64,000 nt of DNA from Saxidomus purpurata (GCA_022818135.1 JAFMSR010000007.1:10081299-10145298); one strand, 5' to 3'; shown: positions 27,401-36,484, counted from the first letter of the stretch. The notes: generated by a model from the letters alone, not told the origin. Numbers and translations: made by a program.

Positions 27401-30400
27401 CGCAAGTGGTACTGTCTTTACTAACAGTGTAGATCGCAAGTAGTACTGCCTTTACTAACAGTGTAGATCACAAGAGGTACTGCCAGTGGTACTGCCTTTA
27501 CTAACAGTGTAGATCACAAGTGGTACTGCCTTTACTAACAGTGTAGATCGCAAGTGGTACTGCCTTTACTAACAGTGTAGGTCACAAGTGGTACTGCCTT
27601 TACTAACAGTGTAGATCACAAGTGGTACTGCCTTTACTTACAGTGTAGATCACAAGTGGTACTGCCTTTACTTACAGTGTAGATCGCAAGTGGTACTGCC
27701 TTTACTAACAGTGTAGATTGCAAGTGGTACTGCCTTTACTAACAGTGTAGATCGCAAGTGGTACTGCCTTTACTAACAGTGTAGATCACAAGTGGTATTG
27801 CCTTTACTATCAGTGTAGATCGCAAGTGGTACTGCCTTTACTAACAGTGTAGATCACAAGTGGTACTGCCTTTCCTCACAGTGTAGATCATGATCGGACT
27901 GAGTGGACCATTTAAATACAATGTACTAGTGCTTGTTCTTTTAAGTAATTAGTGGTACCGTCCAAGTTGGAAGTTGGAAGAGCTCATTAGAGAAGGGATA
28001 ATGTAGATTTCGTCCGGCTTTGAACGAAAAATGGTACTGCCGAACGTCAACGTTATAAACGCACCATGACATCACAATATCATAGTTCAGTTGAATATTG
28101 AGCACTTAGACCGAAAGAATGTTACATACAATTTTATTAAAGATAACAGTATAATACCCGGTAATAGAAGATCCCTACGTTGATTATCACTTATCAGAAA
28201 TACATGGCTTGTGTTTATCTTACCAGTCACATATTTTATTTAACCTCTCTTTTCAGTTACATATTGTCCATTATAAAGCTGCATATGGAGATTTCTCTAG
28301 AGCCCTTTCCAAACCAGATGGTCTAGCAGTGGTTGGATTTTTCTTTCAGGTAGTACTACTTTGATTTTTTACTTGGTTTTGTTTGAAGCGATATTAGTGT
28401 TTGCCATACATTTTTGTCCAATGAAAATATCTAAATTTTTAAAATGTTCCCCGTCTATTTGCCATAAACCTGGCAGGTTATTCGATGACATTTATACAAC
28501 ATAGAAAGCCAGTAATTACTTTCCAACTGCATGCAAAGTGGTCGTTCCTTTCAAATAGGCATATGGGGTGGTTTCCTATCCGCATGCAGAGTGATCGTTC
28601 CTTTCCAACCTTCATGCAGGACAGTAATTACTTTCCACTGCATGCAAAGTGGTCGTCCGTTTCCGGAAGTTTCTTATTTTGTTTAGTATATATCTCCGAC
28701 GCCACAATTAGTGTAACAAATGTCGATCTAGATACTAATGTTTCCTATATATACAGTGCATTTAGGGCAATATGAAAGTGACGCAACAGCAGTGTCAATT
28801 AGTTGTGTAAATACAATGGCTATTATTAGGATATATTATACCATTTCATGTAGGCCTACACATAATTTACGTGTTTATGCAATGTTTTTTGTAAACCTTT
28901 ATGTACATTATGAACCAATAACACCACTATCATATTATCCACAATTAACTGTACTTGTAATAAAAAGAGTTGATTTTCATTTACAATGTCACTAAGCTTA
29001 AGAGGGGGGGCCTTGTCTGTCTACATGTATGTGATAATGTAACGATCGATATTTGCAGGCTGATGCGACAATTTTGAACAGAAACTATGACAAGATTGTA
29101 AACCATCTTCCAGATGTGAAGTACAAGAGTAAGTGTATTTTGACTGAAATGAGATATCCTTTGAACGCCTATAACGTAATAAACCTATACGCGGGTTAAG
29201 ACAGGTTTGGCCTTCCATAGAAGTGACAGTTACCGTATGGAACACGTTTTGTCTGTAAGAATTTAAAGGCTATGCCGACAGCTCCTTAATGTTGAAATCT
29301 CAGACGTCCGAGGCAAATGCTGACACTTTAAGACGACCTTGAAAATGACCTTGGACACAATTTTACCAGCTTTGAAAATTTTCATTTTACCAACGTTCGC
29401 GTACAGGCCCCTGTGGGATAGTGTTTTGAGCGCGTGCAAATATTTTTTCACAGACATAAAGCAGACATGTCGTACTCAAACCTAGGTATATTGACATCTT
29501 ATGAGAACGCTTAAAATTGACCTCTCTTTAGCAAAAAAAAACAACAAGTCCATGCGCAGGTTAGCAGACAGGGTGACCCCTGCGCGTGACCTCTGTAGGT
29601 GGGCCAATGGAAATTTTACTTTCATGTTACAGCTCAATGTATTTGCTGACGTATACAACACGCACAGTAAACCGAAAGTAGCATAAGGTGATGTACAGTG
29701 TTTACAAAAACACATGCATGTCTGTCGAGTGTGTAACAAAATATGCCGGTGGGCAGACGATATGAGAATACAGGACTTTGTCCACGAGATACTCGGTGGC
29801 TCTATAAACTATCGATGGCTTACATAGACAATTAAGATATGCACGCAGAAGAAATTTAACGAAACAAACCCTTTTCTGCTTGATATACTTTGAAATTACA
29901 CTAAATTCAAAAGTGTTTGTAACGCTGTGTTATTTTGTGGCACATATTCTTCCCGTATTAACGTTACAATGCATACTGAGCGTAATAAATGCAGGAAACC
30001 ATTCGACGATGATGTCGTGAAAATGACACCGTTTGGGCTATGGCTTCTGATGACATTTGCTGCAATTTTCGACATTTTATTGAAACAAACTCGGAACAAT
30101 AAACTGGAACTTTTTTCTTGATGTCACGATGACAATTTGGCTGTGCCATTGGCGAAAACACCACTTTTGGAGCCTACTCGGTGAAATTAGAACGTTATAT
30201 TACAGCGAAACCAACAATTATCCTCTGTGTATTGTATTAGTAAACATTATACAATTATGGGTTAAGCAAGCATACAATATGTGATATTTACTAATAGATA
30301 GGCACTATTTCATACAGGTGCATCAAAGACTATCAGCGGATTCTCCCTGAAAGACTTAACGTACGAGCACGATCTCCCGCTTAACGCGTCTGTTGGCTTG

Positions 30401-31624
30401 AAACAACCATATTACCGTTATGAAGGCGGATTGACCACACCCCCTTGCATTGAGATCGTCACTTGGTCTGTTATGGCGGTTCCCATTCAGATAACTTCTC
30501 AGCAGGTAAATGCTTTTATTGTTTTTGCATTTATTGTCAAAAGCTCATCTGCTGTCTACATATACATATACGTATACTGTGTTTACAATAACTCCAGTCT
30601 GACATCTGTTACACAATAAATAAATTAAACATACAAAGTCGAAGAGTTTTTCATAGAAAGGTTATGACTGAATATACCATCTACTCATTAAGAACTCAAG
30701 GCTACAGGATCGAGTTCCATTTCCGCTTTTTAGCCAGGGTAAACAACTAAGGACCACTCATTGTCCATCGTACGTCGTCCGCCCGCCATTTCCTTCCAAC
30801 AACATCTCCTCCGAAATCACATAGCTGATGTTTATGAAACTTTGGCGGAGTTCCGTCCTAAAAACTTTTGACCTACTTACTTCTGTGTGAATCTTCAATA
30901 ATGAAATTTCAGTGACGATTAATTATAAACAGTTTTGTAAATATTATTTAATGTTACTTTATGCATCCTTTTCATTGATGAACTTGCATTTCGATGAAAC
31001 TTTGTTCTGTAAAATTGATTCTAAATCGGGGGCATCCGTGATTTATGGAGACGTTTAATCACTTTTACACAAATTATTCGTCTTTAAAATGAAAACCGAA
31101 CACTAGTACCGGGTATAGCTACCGTAAAAGTGTATCAGACGAGGCGTTAGCTCCATCCGCCATGTTTGTTTACTCGACTAATATGTATACGGTTCGGGAC
31201 GTATACATCAGATATTAAACATTCGGAAAGCGAGAATTTAGGATGCGATATTTTGGTCCATCCGATTAAGAATTGTTCAGTAGCACTATCAAGTGTTTTT
31301 ACCCTTTCTGCTTAAAAGGGCCTGTCACTTTGTAGGCCTATGAATAATTATGGAGTCTCAAAAAGGTTTATATCTAATTACAAAATTGTAGCTGACATAT
31401 AATGTGTTTGTTTGCTTCAGATTGCAGCATTTAGAGATGTCAGTCATATAGAAATCGGTACCATTAATTCCGGTGATAAAATTAAAATGAACTACCGACC
31501 TGTGCAGGACTTGGCAGCAAGAAAAGTATACTACAGTACAGAATCAATAGTCGCTGGATCATCCGGGCTTCTACCCAGCATGATTTGCACTACGGCCATC
31601 TTGCTTATTGCAGCTCTGTTATAA
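9702..31624 (+). CDS. Two-domain alpha-carbonic anhydrase, C-terminally anchored (5' exon missing)
   Basis: Alpha-carbonic anhydrases interconvert CO2 and bicarbonate with a zinc held by three histidines. Fourteen exons join in frame: 9702-9722, 10183-10347, 16621-16778, 17278-17370, 18176-18245, 18821-18981, 23972-24086 (domain A), then 24235-24276, 24880-25059, 26161-26309, 28257-28349, 29059-29128, 30318-30505, 31421-31624 (domain B). Total is 1709 nt, about 569 residues plus an unseen N-terminus. Both domains keep LHFHWG and LHIVHY (three Zn ligands), the shuttle His in NNGHT, GSEHT, the LTTP threonine and the two cysteines of extracellular forms. Intron phases match between the domains. 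The tail after NYRP ends in about 17 hydrophobic residues, typical of a GPI-anchor signal. The family precedent is the ~70-kDa double-domain enzyme of Tridacna. The signal-peptide exon must lie upstream of 9702. Joining the domains in one mRNA is inferred from phase, not from transcripts. Confidence 0.85.
10183..10347 (+). CDS. CA domain A exon 2
   Basis: Acceptor CCCATTTAG, donor GTATGT. Encodes [11 protein letters not shown], then RRQSPIDIP, ending in LTNNGHT. The QSPIDI signature, the first disulfide Cys and the proton-shuttle His (His64 in human CA II) are present. Phase 1 to phase 1. Confidence 0.93.
11247..12325 (+). mobile_element. Dispersed element with GGGCCATGATGGCCC head
   Basis: Begins ACAAGAGGGCCATGATGGCC, then CTGTATCGCTCACC (a perfect hairpin), and ends GGACGACGGACATTCATCGA, then CCTAATAGCTCACC and GAGCCAGCTCAGGTGAGCT. 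Internally it has ~35-60-bp tandem copies of CTGATCATGATCTGCACT (11500-11760) and three ~130-bp GACAAATT-C-AGGATAT units. No protein. Confidence 0.75.
12401..13835 (+). mobile_element. Helentron-like/bivalve ~165-bp-core element, copy 2
   Basis: Opens TTTTAGCTCGACTATTCG, then a GGCGTC hexamer run (~12448-12476) and seven ~165-bp units containing GTTAAAGTTTTGCCTGCTAG. It has a local 33-bp duplication near 12840 and closes with GTCGAGCTTGCTGTC...GACAGCTCTTGTTT. Confidence 0.75.
14205..14335. mobile_element. Copy of the hairpin/MITE pair
   Basis: GGAGGGAGCGCTAGCGACCG, then TAGATTTCTCTATTTTAAAC, then the MITE right end with GGGCAAACACTAA. The two parts are adjacent here as at 33.5 kb. Confidence 0.6.
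15460..15585 (-). repeat. tRNA-derived SINE-like head
   Basis: On the minus strand GATAGCTCTGAGG is followed by GGGGTTCGAATCCCGAC, spacing as for A and B boxes. Arms do not fold as a functional tRNA. The short minus frame here is a shadow. Confidence 0.4.
16621..16778 (+). CDS. CA domain A exon 3 (Zn ligands 1 and 2)
   Basis: Acceptor TTTTGTCAG, donor GTAACA. Encodes the stretch from AVITIN through [11 protein letters not shown] and GSEHT to KYPLE. LHFHWG supplies zinc ligands His94 and His96, GSEHT the Glu106 gatekeeper, and the last codon is Glu117 (human CA II numbering). 158 nt, phase 1 to phase 0. Confidence 0.95.
17278..17370 (+). CDS. CA domain A exon 4 (third Zn ligand)
   Basis: Acceptor TTTTTTCAG, donor GTAAAT. 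Encodes 31 residues starting [10 protein letters not shown] and ending LAVLGFFFE. The opening His is the third zinc ligand (His119). Phase 0 to 0. Same length and position as domain B exon 28257-28349. Confidence 0.95.
18176..18245 (+). CDS. CA domain A exon 5
   Basis: Acceptor GTCTCTACAG, donor GTAAGA. 70 nt encoding [19 protein letters not shown] and ISFK, phase 0 to 1. It is the same length as the paralogous domain B exon 29059-29128. Confidence 0.88.
18821..18981 (+). CDS. CA domain A exon 6 (Thr199 motif)
   Basis: Acceptor CTCATTTTAG, donor GTAAGT. Encodes [15 protein letters not shown], then [19 protein letters not shown], ending TISSDQ. LTTP carries the catalytic threonines (199/200) and the following Cys pairs with the N-terminal one. 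Phase 1 to 0, leading into an unusually long 4990-bp intron. Confidence 0.95.
19240..20065. repeat. 56-bp minisatellite in CA intron 6
   Basis: About 14 units of AATGTCTACACAATGTTCAG, TGAAGATACGACTTATTATA and CATGTATATGTGTAAG, with a higher-order period near 226 bp (19413 onward repeated at 19639 onward). Confidence 0.9.
20066..21719. other. CA intron 6, AT-rich part
   Basis: No coding frame or clear repeat. Low-complexity A/T stretches only. Confidence 0.5.
22010..22112 (+). mobile_element. SINE 3' fragment in CA intron 6
   Basis: GGAAGCGGACTCGAGAGTGA, then CACAATCGAGCTAAAATAAA, ending TTAGTATAAACTAAT. Same family as 49190-49325. Confidence 0.65.
23263..23591. mobile_element. Palindromic element with GGACATT-type arms
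   Basis: AGCGGACATTATCCCCTTT (~23336) mirrors AGGGGATAATGTCCGCCTT (~23515). Outer phrases GGACATTAGTCCC and GGGGCTAATGTCATG, and the ends ACATTGTCCTC and GGGTATAATGTCC, are also mirrored. It lies in CA intron 6. Confidence 0.65.
23892..23922 (+). promoter_or_regulatory. Candidate internal first exon for domain B (short signal-like peptide)
   Basis: ATG at 23892 encodes [13 protein letters not shown] plus one base, then GTGAAA, a weak donor. The exon would end in phase 1. Splicing to 24235 gives a secreted single-domain form starting ...GTPVPDSW. It lies 50 bp before domain A exon 7 and just after a segment resembling DNA at 546-1450. No TATA box is seen. Confidence 0.25.
23972..24086 (+). 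CDS. CA domain A exon 7 (C-terminal strand)
   Basis: Acceptor TTATTTACAG, donor GTTTGT (weak). Encodes [11 protein letters not shown], then [19 protein letters not shown], ending M-E plus one base. LRxFRxL and NYRPxQ are canonical carbonic anhydrase C-terminal motifs. The exon ends in phase 1, which fits the first exon of domain B at 24235. That fit is the basis for the two-domain model. If the 148-bp intron is retained, the frame stays open to a stop at 24305-24307. Confidence 0.88.
24235..24276 (+). CDS. CA domain B exon 1 (linker and N-terminus)
   Basis: Acceptor TTTCTATTCCAG, donor GTATAA. 42 nt starting and ending in split codons, encoding [16 protein letters not shown]-x-G is the classic start of an alpha-carbonic anhydrase domain. 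With the preceding exon the linker between the domains is only about five to seven residues. Confidence 0.85.
24880..25059 (+). CDS. CA domain B exon 2
   Basis: Acceptor TTTTTTCACACAG, donor GTAAGG. Encodes [12 protein letters not shown], then [10 protein letters not shown], ending MFNNGHT. It has the QSPINI signature, the first disulfide Cys and the shuttle His. 180 nt, phase 1 to 1. Confidence 0.95.
25580..26020. repeat. 31-bp minisatellite in CA domain B intron 2
   Basis: About 14 units of CGTTCTCCGAGCAACCAGTC then TTGAATTTACA. Proximal units diverge more than distal ones. Confidence 0.88.
26161..26309 (+). CDS. CA domain B exon 3 (Zn ligands 1 and 2)
   Basis: Acceptor CTTTTTTAAAG, donor GTGAGA. 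Encodes IQVNIDQDD, then [17 protein letters not shown], and ends AFPLE. It is an exact positional counterpart of exon 16621-16778, with both zinc histidines and the gatekeeper Glu retained. Confidence 0.95.
26440..27895. repeat. 34-bp minisatellite in CA domain B intron 3
   Basis: About 42 units of GTGTAGATCGCAAGTGGTAC then TGCCTTTACTAACA. A distinctive defective unit (TGCCAGTGGTACTGCC) recurs at about 26866 and 27482, showing a ~615-bp block duplication. The last unit ends in GTAGATCATGATCGGACT, so the array grew from a dispersed GATCATGATC element. Confidence 0.92.
28257..28349 (+). CDS. CA domain B exon 4 (third Zn ligand)
   Basis: Acceptor CTCTTTTCAG, donor GTAGTA. 31 codons starting [11 protein letters not shown] and ending LAVVGFFFQ. 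The third zinc histidine is present. Phase 0 to 0. Confidence 0.95.
29059..29128 (+). CDS. CA domain B exon 5
   Basis: Acceptor ATTTGCAG, donor GTAAGT. 70 nt encoding [20 protein letters not shown] and K-Y-K plus one base. Same length and phase (0 to 1) as domain A exon 5. Confidence 0.88.
29129..30317. other. CA domain B intron 5
   Basis: Contains a repeat piece at about 29560-29690 (GGGTGACCC, AAACCGAAAGTAGCATAA) related to 35990-36070, and a MITE fragment at 30170-30226. Short frames on both strands are not supported as genes. Confidence 0.5.
30318..30505 (+). CDS. CA domain B exon 6 (Thr199 motif)
   Basis: Acceptor TTTCATACAG, donor GTAAAT. Encodes [15 protein letters not shown], then [19 protein letters not shown], ending ITSQQ. 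The catalytic LTTPPC motif is intact. It is nine codons longer than the domain A counterpart, in the loop before YYRYEG. Confidence 0.95.
31421..31624 (+). CDS. CA domain B exon 7 with hydrophobic tail and stop
   Basis: Acceptor TTTGCTTCAG. Encodes [13 protein letters not shown], then [16 protein letters not shown], followed by ESIVAGSSG and a final hydrophobic segment of Ile, Leu, Ala and Thr ending at TAA. Small residues (AGSSG) before a short hydrophobic end without a basic tail fit a GPI-attachment signal better than a type I transmembrane anchor. Confidence 0.93.
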   Translation: MAAFRDVSHIEIGTINSGDKIKMNYRPVQDLAARKVYYSTESIVAGSSGLLPSMICTTAILLIAALL

Positions 31625-31725
31625 CATCAGTCATAAAATTGGAATCAGGACTACTTACAGAGATTTATTTGATTTGTATGTATTTGAAAGAAAATTGACT
31701 CGTAACCTAGATCTAAATGTTTATT

Positions 31726-31731
31726 AATAAA
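31726..31731 (+). terminator. Poly(A) signal of the carbonic anhydrase gene
   Basis: AATAAA lies about 100 bp after the TAA at 31622-31624, a normal 3'-UTR length. No cleavage data. Confidence 0.6.
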
Positions 31732-33448
31732 TCATTTTTGTTAGAATAACGATAGCCTAGTTGCAACAGAAATGCTTTGACCTTCAGTTCTTTTGAACAA
31801 CGTTTTAACATGTATAGTGATTCTATTGGTACTAGTGTAACACATAACGAATTCTATCTACCTATTTTTTTTTCGAAATACAGTAGAAAATCAAAGCGAT
31901 TTTTTTTCTCACAGAAATTTCAACTTAGAGTTTGTACTTAGGACTAAGTCCGAGGTTTCCCGAATGTGCATTAAATTAATGCCCCGCAAAATGCACAAAA
32001 CAAATGACGGAAACCTGTGACTGGGGGTACGTATGAAACATTTGCAAAATGTTTTGAATAATTTAACAGTGCCTCAACATTTCAAGTTTATTCAGAATAA
32101 TTTAACAGTGTCCCGATATTTAAAGTATATTAAGGATAATTGCTCCAACATATAACGTCAATTAAGGATAATTTAACAGTACCCCAACTTGTGTATCTGT
32201 TACGTGACGTCACTATCACAAAACCATAGATTTACTGTTACAGTAGTTGAACTGAGGACTGCAAACTTGTAACCTCGTGTCTGTTATGGTATATGAGATA
32301 ATGAGATTAAATGTTATGTTAATGGAAGGTAATTCCTATAAAGGCAATTAATCCTCCAATAAATGAGAGTGTGGTCTTAGAATCTCATATAAGTTTTAAG
32401 GTTATTAAAAGCATAAAAATCCTGAAATGTTTTGAAAAGCCAGTGAACATGATAAGTCATATAATTATTTCGAAATGCCCGTGAACGTTAGAAGTCATAT
32501 ATACTGGTATATTAGAAGTTATATATTATAAAGACATGTGAACGTGAGAAGTGATATGTTATGAGAGACAATCATGTACTTGAAATTTATTGTTGAAGAG
32601 TTTTTCGTTTTGTGCGTATGAGGATGCATGTATTTACACATGGTTTGCATATTGAATCTACCCAGATGTATTATTCTTATATAACGTTATATGTGCTCAA
32701 GCTTTTGATTTTGTACAATTATCATTACATTTACTGACATATATATGAGTTTATATGTATACAAATGTACTTTTCATGTTGTTTTGTATTCGAATTATGC
32801 ATGCCATGCTATGAGCCTCGACTACACCATTTACTGCACATTGGGTTTGTCTAAGGATTAAACCTCACGAATGACTCAAAGTGTGTTGAGCTTTTGTCAC
32901 CAATACATTGTAGTAGGATGATTGGAATTTATATAATGCATATAAAATCTTACTTACTCGAAAGTCACATTTCGTTCATCCTCTCTCCAGGAAACACTTC
33001 CTAATAGCTTGAAGCCATCATAAAGTGCAGCCTATTACAATAGTATGAGTGTCCTCGCGTGCAACATTTTGTTTCTTTGCCATTGACAATCGATTCGTCC
33101 ATACCAATATCATCAAAAGTCACGATGCCTTTGTTACGTGGAGAGTCAGTTTTGAAAAAATAAAACAGCAATTGTCCCTTCCACTTGTCGGATTGATGTG
33201 ATAAAACGAGTTATTTCCAAAAGGTTAATCACTGATTTGCTGAGCGTAACCGCATATGTGTAATGTCGGGTGTTCTTATAATCGCAATCGTGTCCAATGC
33301 ACATGCAAGATGAGTGGGTGTTGGGAGCGTGTGTGTGTTTGGCGGAAAGTAAGTCTTGTGAGTAACCGCGAAAAAGTAACGTTTGTTACGTTATGTATTT
33401 TGTGTGTTCTACATATTATTAAATAAACGTAATATTGCGTAATATTAA
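31732..33448. other. Intergenic DNA downstream of the CA gene
   Basis: AT-rich. Holds the short tandem at 32040-32190 and weakly repeated phrases GAACGTTAGAAGTCATATA (~32480-32560). Confidence 0.5.
32040..32190. repeat. Short ~50-bp tandem repeat after the CA gene
   Basis: Three to four diverged copies of GAATAATTTAACAGTGCCTC with CAACATTT. Confidence 0.6.
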
Positions 33449-33551
33449 GAGGCTAAATAGAGAAATTTATACAATATAAGGAACCCAAACGAGGGAGCGC
33501 TAACGACCGACTGGGTTTCTATGTTTGATAAATTTCTCTATTTAAGCCTCT
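33449..33551. mobile_element. ~100-bp hairpin element
   Basis: GAGGCTAAATAGAGAAATTTAT at the left is mirrored by ATAAATTTCTCTATTTAAGC-CTC at the right; the centre reads GGGAGCGCTAACGACCGACT. A related copy lies at 14205-14285. Confidence 0.65.
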
Positions 33552-33558
33552 AACTGAC

Positions 33559-33751
33559 TTAGTGTTTGCCCTACATTTAGACTTTATTTACTACATTTTA
33601 TTATGCCATGCGCAAACAGGTCTATAGAGTCTCTCTCTATTAAGATAGAGTGATACATAGAATAACCTGTCAGAAGTTTATGGCAAATAGACAGGGAACA
33701 TTTAAATGTTTTAGACATTTTCATTGGACAAAAATGTAAGGCAAACACTAA
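33559..33751. mobile_element. 193-bp MITE with TTAGTGTTTGCC ends
   Basis: TTAGTGTTTGCCCTACATTT is mirrored by ...AAATGTAAGGCAAACACTAA. A minus-orientation partial copy lies at 28395-28490 (CA domain B intron 4), and the right end alone is at 14290-14335 fused to the 100-bp hairpin. Confidence 0.7.
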
Positions 33752-33784
33752 AGACGTTTATTCACTGTTTACATTTATTTGCAG

Positions 33785-35977
33785 CTAACGATTGTAGTAT
33801 GTAATTTTTCAAGTCACTTACCCAAATTACCTCATAATTCCGCTCACAAACTCATTACAACCGAGTATGGTACGTTATGGTCTATTCAACTAATTAAGTC
33901 CGACAGATCTGGTGGAATATACGAAACTGAAACAGAACAGAAAGTAAATACTTCTGATGTAATGTATGGGTATCCATTATTTTTAGTTATTATTTAGGTC
34001 ACTGGTGCAAAACCTTAGTGGCGTCATTTAAATTGTGGAATTTCAGTCCTTGTTAAATACTGAACATTGTGATGTATTCAAGGACTTCGAAGATTCGTGC
34101 ACAAGAATTATATAGAAATTAGATAGTAATATGTTCTATTTTGGGAAACCAAAGAAGAAAAGCAGTGGTCTTGGTCACATCTATTTACTTATATAAGGTT
34201 TATATCAAATATATACCCTAAGTAGATTCTATTCCACTTTTAATCAGTCAAAACACCTTTGCCTGTCAGTAGATCTCGTTGTACAGCTTGTGAGAATTAT
34301 CATTTCAGTGTGCAAAATTATTAACTAAAAACACTCGAAAAAGCCGAGATGTTTGCTAAGTTGCTTTTTAGATTTGGCCTAAGATATACATGTATTTGTC
34401 TGTCTAGAAATGCTTTAATATTTTGGCTAACACAAATGTTAAAAAATCTTTGGTTTTGTGAGCAGCTTATTTATAAATAAATTTATTACACAGAATTGAA
34501 TGTTGTTATGTTTGTGTTTTGAATATCTTCATATTATCCTGACATAGTACATTTATCACTATAAATTAAGTTAGCCCAAGAAAATGTTGACATTGATATC
34601 TAACCAGGGAAACCGCTCTGAAATTTCTCTTCCGTATGAAATGTGTACCACTCGATCGTTTTTAAATCCATGTAACGGAAGTATCTACCAAATGTCTTCA
34701 AGGTATGATAGCCTCAACGGGGGACAGGGGGTAATTTTTAGCACGTTTTTTCGAAGAAAATGGTAGCTATTATACTCGCCTCGGCGTTGGTGTCACACCT
34801 TGGTTAAGCTTTTCGTACCACCCAACTTTTTTTCAAAACCATTGGAGGTATTGCTTTGAAACTTACCATACTTGTTTACCATTATAACCTCCATCAACAT
34901 ACAATAGTACATGCCTCTGTGAATTTTTTTGTCAGAATTATGCCCCTTTTTTACTTAGAAAATACATTGAATATGGGTAAAATCCACTTACTGACTTAAC
35001 CCTTGAGATATATTGCTTTGAAACTTGGAATACACGTTTCCATCAGTACTCCCATCTGTAGGCAAGAGAAGGTAACTCTGTCAAAAGATTTGAAAAAAAT
35101 TAAGGCCCTTTATCGACTTAGAATCTCGGATAAGTTTTTCGCACCAGTCCACCTTATGACTGAAGTGTTTGAGATATTACTTTGATAGTTGGAATACTTG
35201 TTAACCTTCATGATACCCAAATGTAGGCAGGAGGAGGTAACTGTGTCAATGGTTTCGTTTGAATTATGGCCCTTTTCGACTTAGAAACTCAGTTAAAATT
35301 TTCATTCTTGTCCATTGGTTAACTTAACAATTTGTGATATTACTTTGAAAGTTGGAATACTTATGTACCATCATGACACCTATCTGTAAGAGAAGCAAGA
35401 GAATATAACTCTGTGAAAATGGTTTTTGATTTGTACTTAAAGTCCTGTATGCAACTTGCACTGTCTGGCACATATCATTATCATTTCCCACTTAAATATT
35501 AATTGATAACTTCGCTGTAGTATTCAGGGATATCAAACAATTAAGTTTCAATATCTTGCTACTTGTGGCCCTTGTTTATACAGATCCTTGTTTGTTCTTT
35601 ACTGACAAAGTTTTGTTTTATTGGCAAGCACTGAAAAAAGCCGAGCGCTGTCTTACTGACATCTCTTGTTAGATCGGCAGTTACATCATTTATCAATGCA
35701 TCGATCATGTGATCAAGATAAACATATGGACCATCATTTGGCTTGAAATTCTAGAAGTATGTATAGCAGAATACTTTTACATTTTAATAGATCATACTCA
35801 CTCTCGAAACCTGCATTTGGTATACTTCTGCCGCTCTTCCAAATGTCAAGTAGTGATGATAGTCTAAACAGTTTTGGAATAAACTCTTCAGTGGTGTATG
35901 GAGATCAGTCTTCAAAAGAACAAATCGGACACTCACTCGACTCAAACTTATTCATATCATTCACCGCGCTTCTATGA
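33785..35977 (+). CDS. Tentative 3' end of an unrecognised gene (three exons)
   Basis: Three segments with plausible splice signals join in frame: 33785-33943 (acceptor TTATTTGCAG, donor GTAAAT, 53 codons), 34575-34702 (acceptor AAGTTAG, donor GTATGA, 42 codons plus 2 nt) and 35791-35977 (acceptor TTTTAATAG, 61 codons and TGA). Readable pieces are TTEYGTLWSIQLIKSDRSGG, EISLPYEMCTTRSF and AFGILLPLFQMSSSDDSL. AATAAA at about 36452 could be its poly(A) signal. I recognise no family. The second intron contains a Helentron-like element. It could instead be a chance assembly of short frames. Confidence 0.3.
34734..35672 (+). mobile_element. Helentron-like/bivalve ~165-bp-core element, copy 3
   Basis: Opens TTTTTAGCACG with CTCGCCTCGGCG, contains diverged tandem units with TTGCTTTGAAACTT, and ends AGCCGAGCGCTGTC...GACATCTCTTGTTAG. 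The most eroded of the three copies. Confidence 0.65.
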
Positions 35978-35989
35978 GCAATGTTTGAC

Positions 35990-36480
35990 TGGTGCAAATA
36001 ATAGATCAGTCGGGTGACCCATGCGCGGCTGGCATGCAACACATGCGGTGAAACCGAAAGTAGCATAACTTCGATAATTTAAGAAAAGTTTTGGATCTGG
36101 GTAGAACATTTCTTTTTCATGCACTCGACAAAGTTGAAAGCTCATTGTCAAACGTTTTAGGACGTTATTTAAAAAGAAATATCTAGTGAAGTCCCACATG
36201 CAGTATTCTCCCTTGTACTGCACATGGAAAATCCGTTCAGAAAATGCAGTTCTCTTTAGGCTGTTAATGTTCTGATACAGGGAACTGAGCGTTTCGACCC
36301 TGCATTTGATGTCTGGTTTAACCAAAAGTCACGCGGAGAGAGGACAGGGCTGTAGGGTGGGTGGAATATGCTGCTGTGCACTTCCGCTATAACTTCTTTC
36401 AAGCTCGATATGTCACTTATCTTTTCACAGTATATTGTGCAACGTGTTGCACAATAAATTTGACAGTGACATCCGAATAT
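35990..36480. other. Repeat-related flank of the foldback element
   Basis: The first ~80 bp match 29560-29690. A 117-codon minus-strand frame (35972-36325) has no recognisable domain and probably belongs to that repeat. An inverted GCAACGTGTTGC pair lies at about 36439. Confidence 0.35.
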
Positions 36481-36484
36481 ATTT

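Noticed and set aside
26440..27895. CRISPR-like array
   Set aside because: The 34-bp units are directly adjacent with no unique spacers, inside an animal intron. It is a minisatellite.
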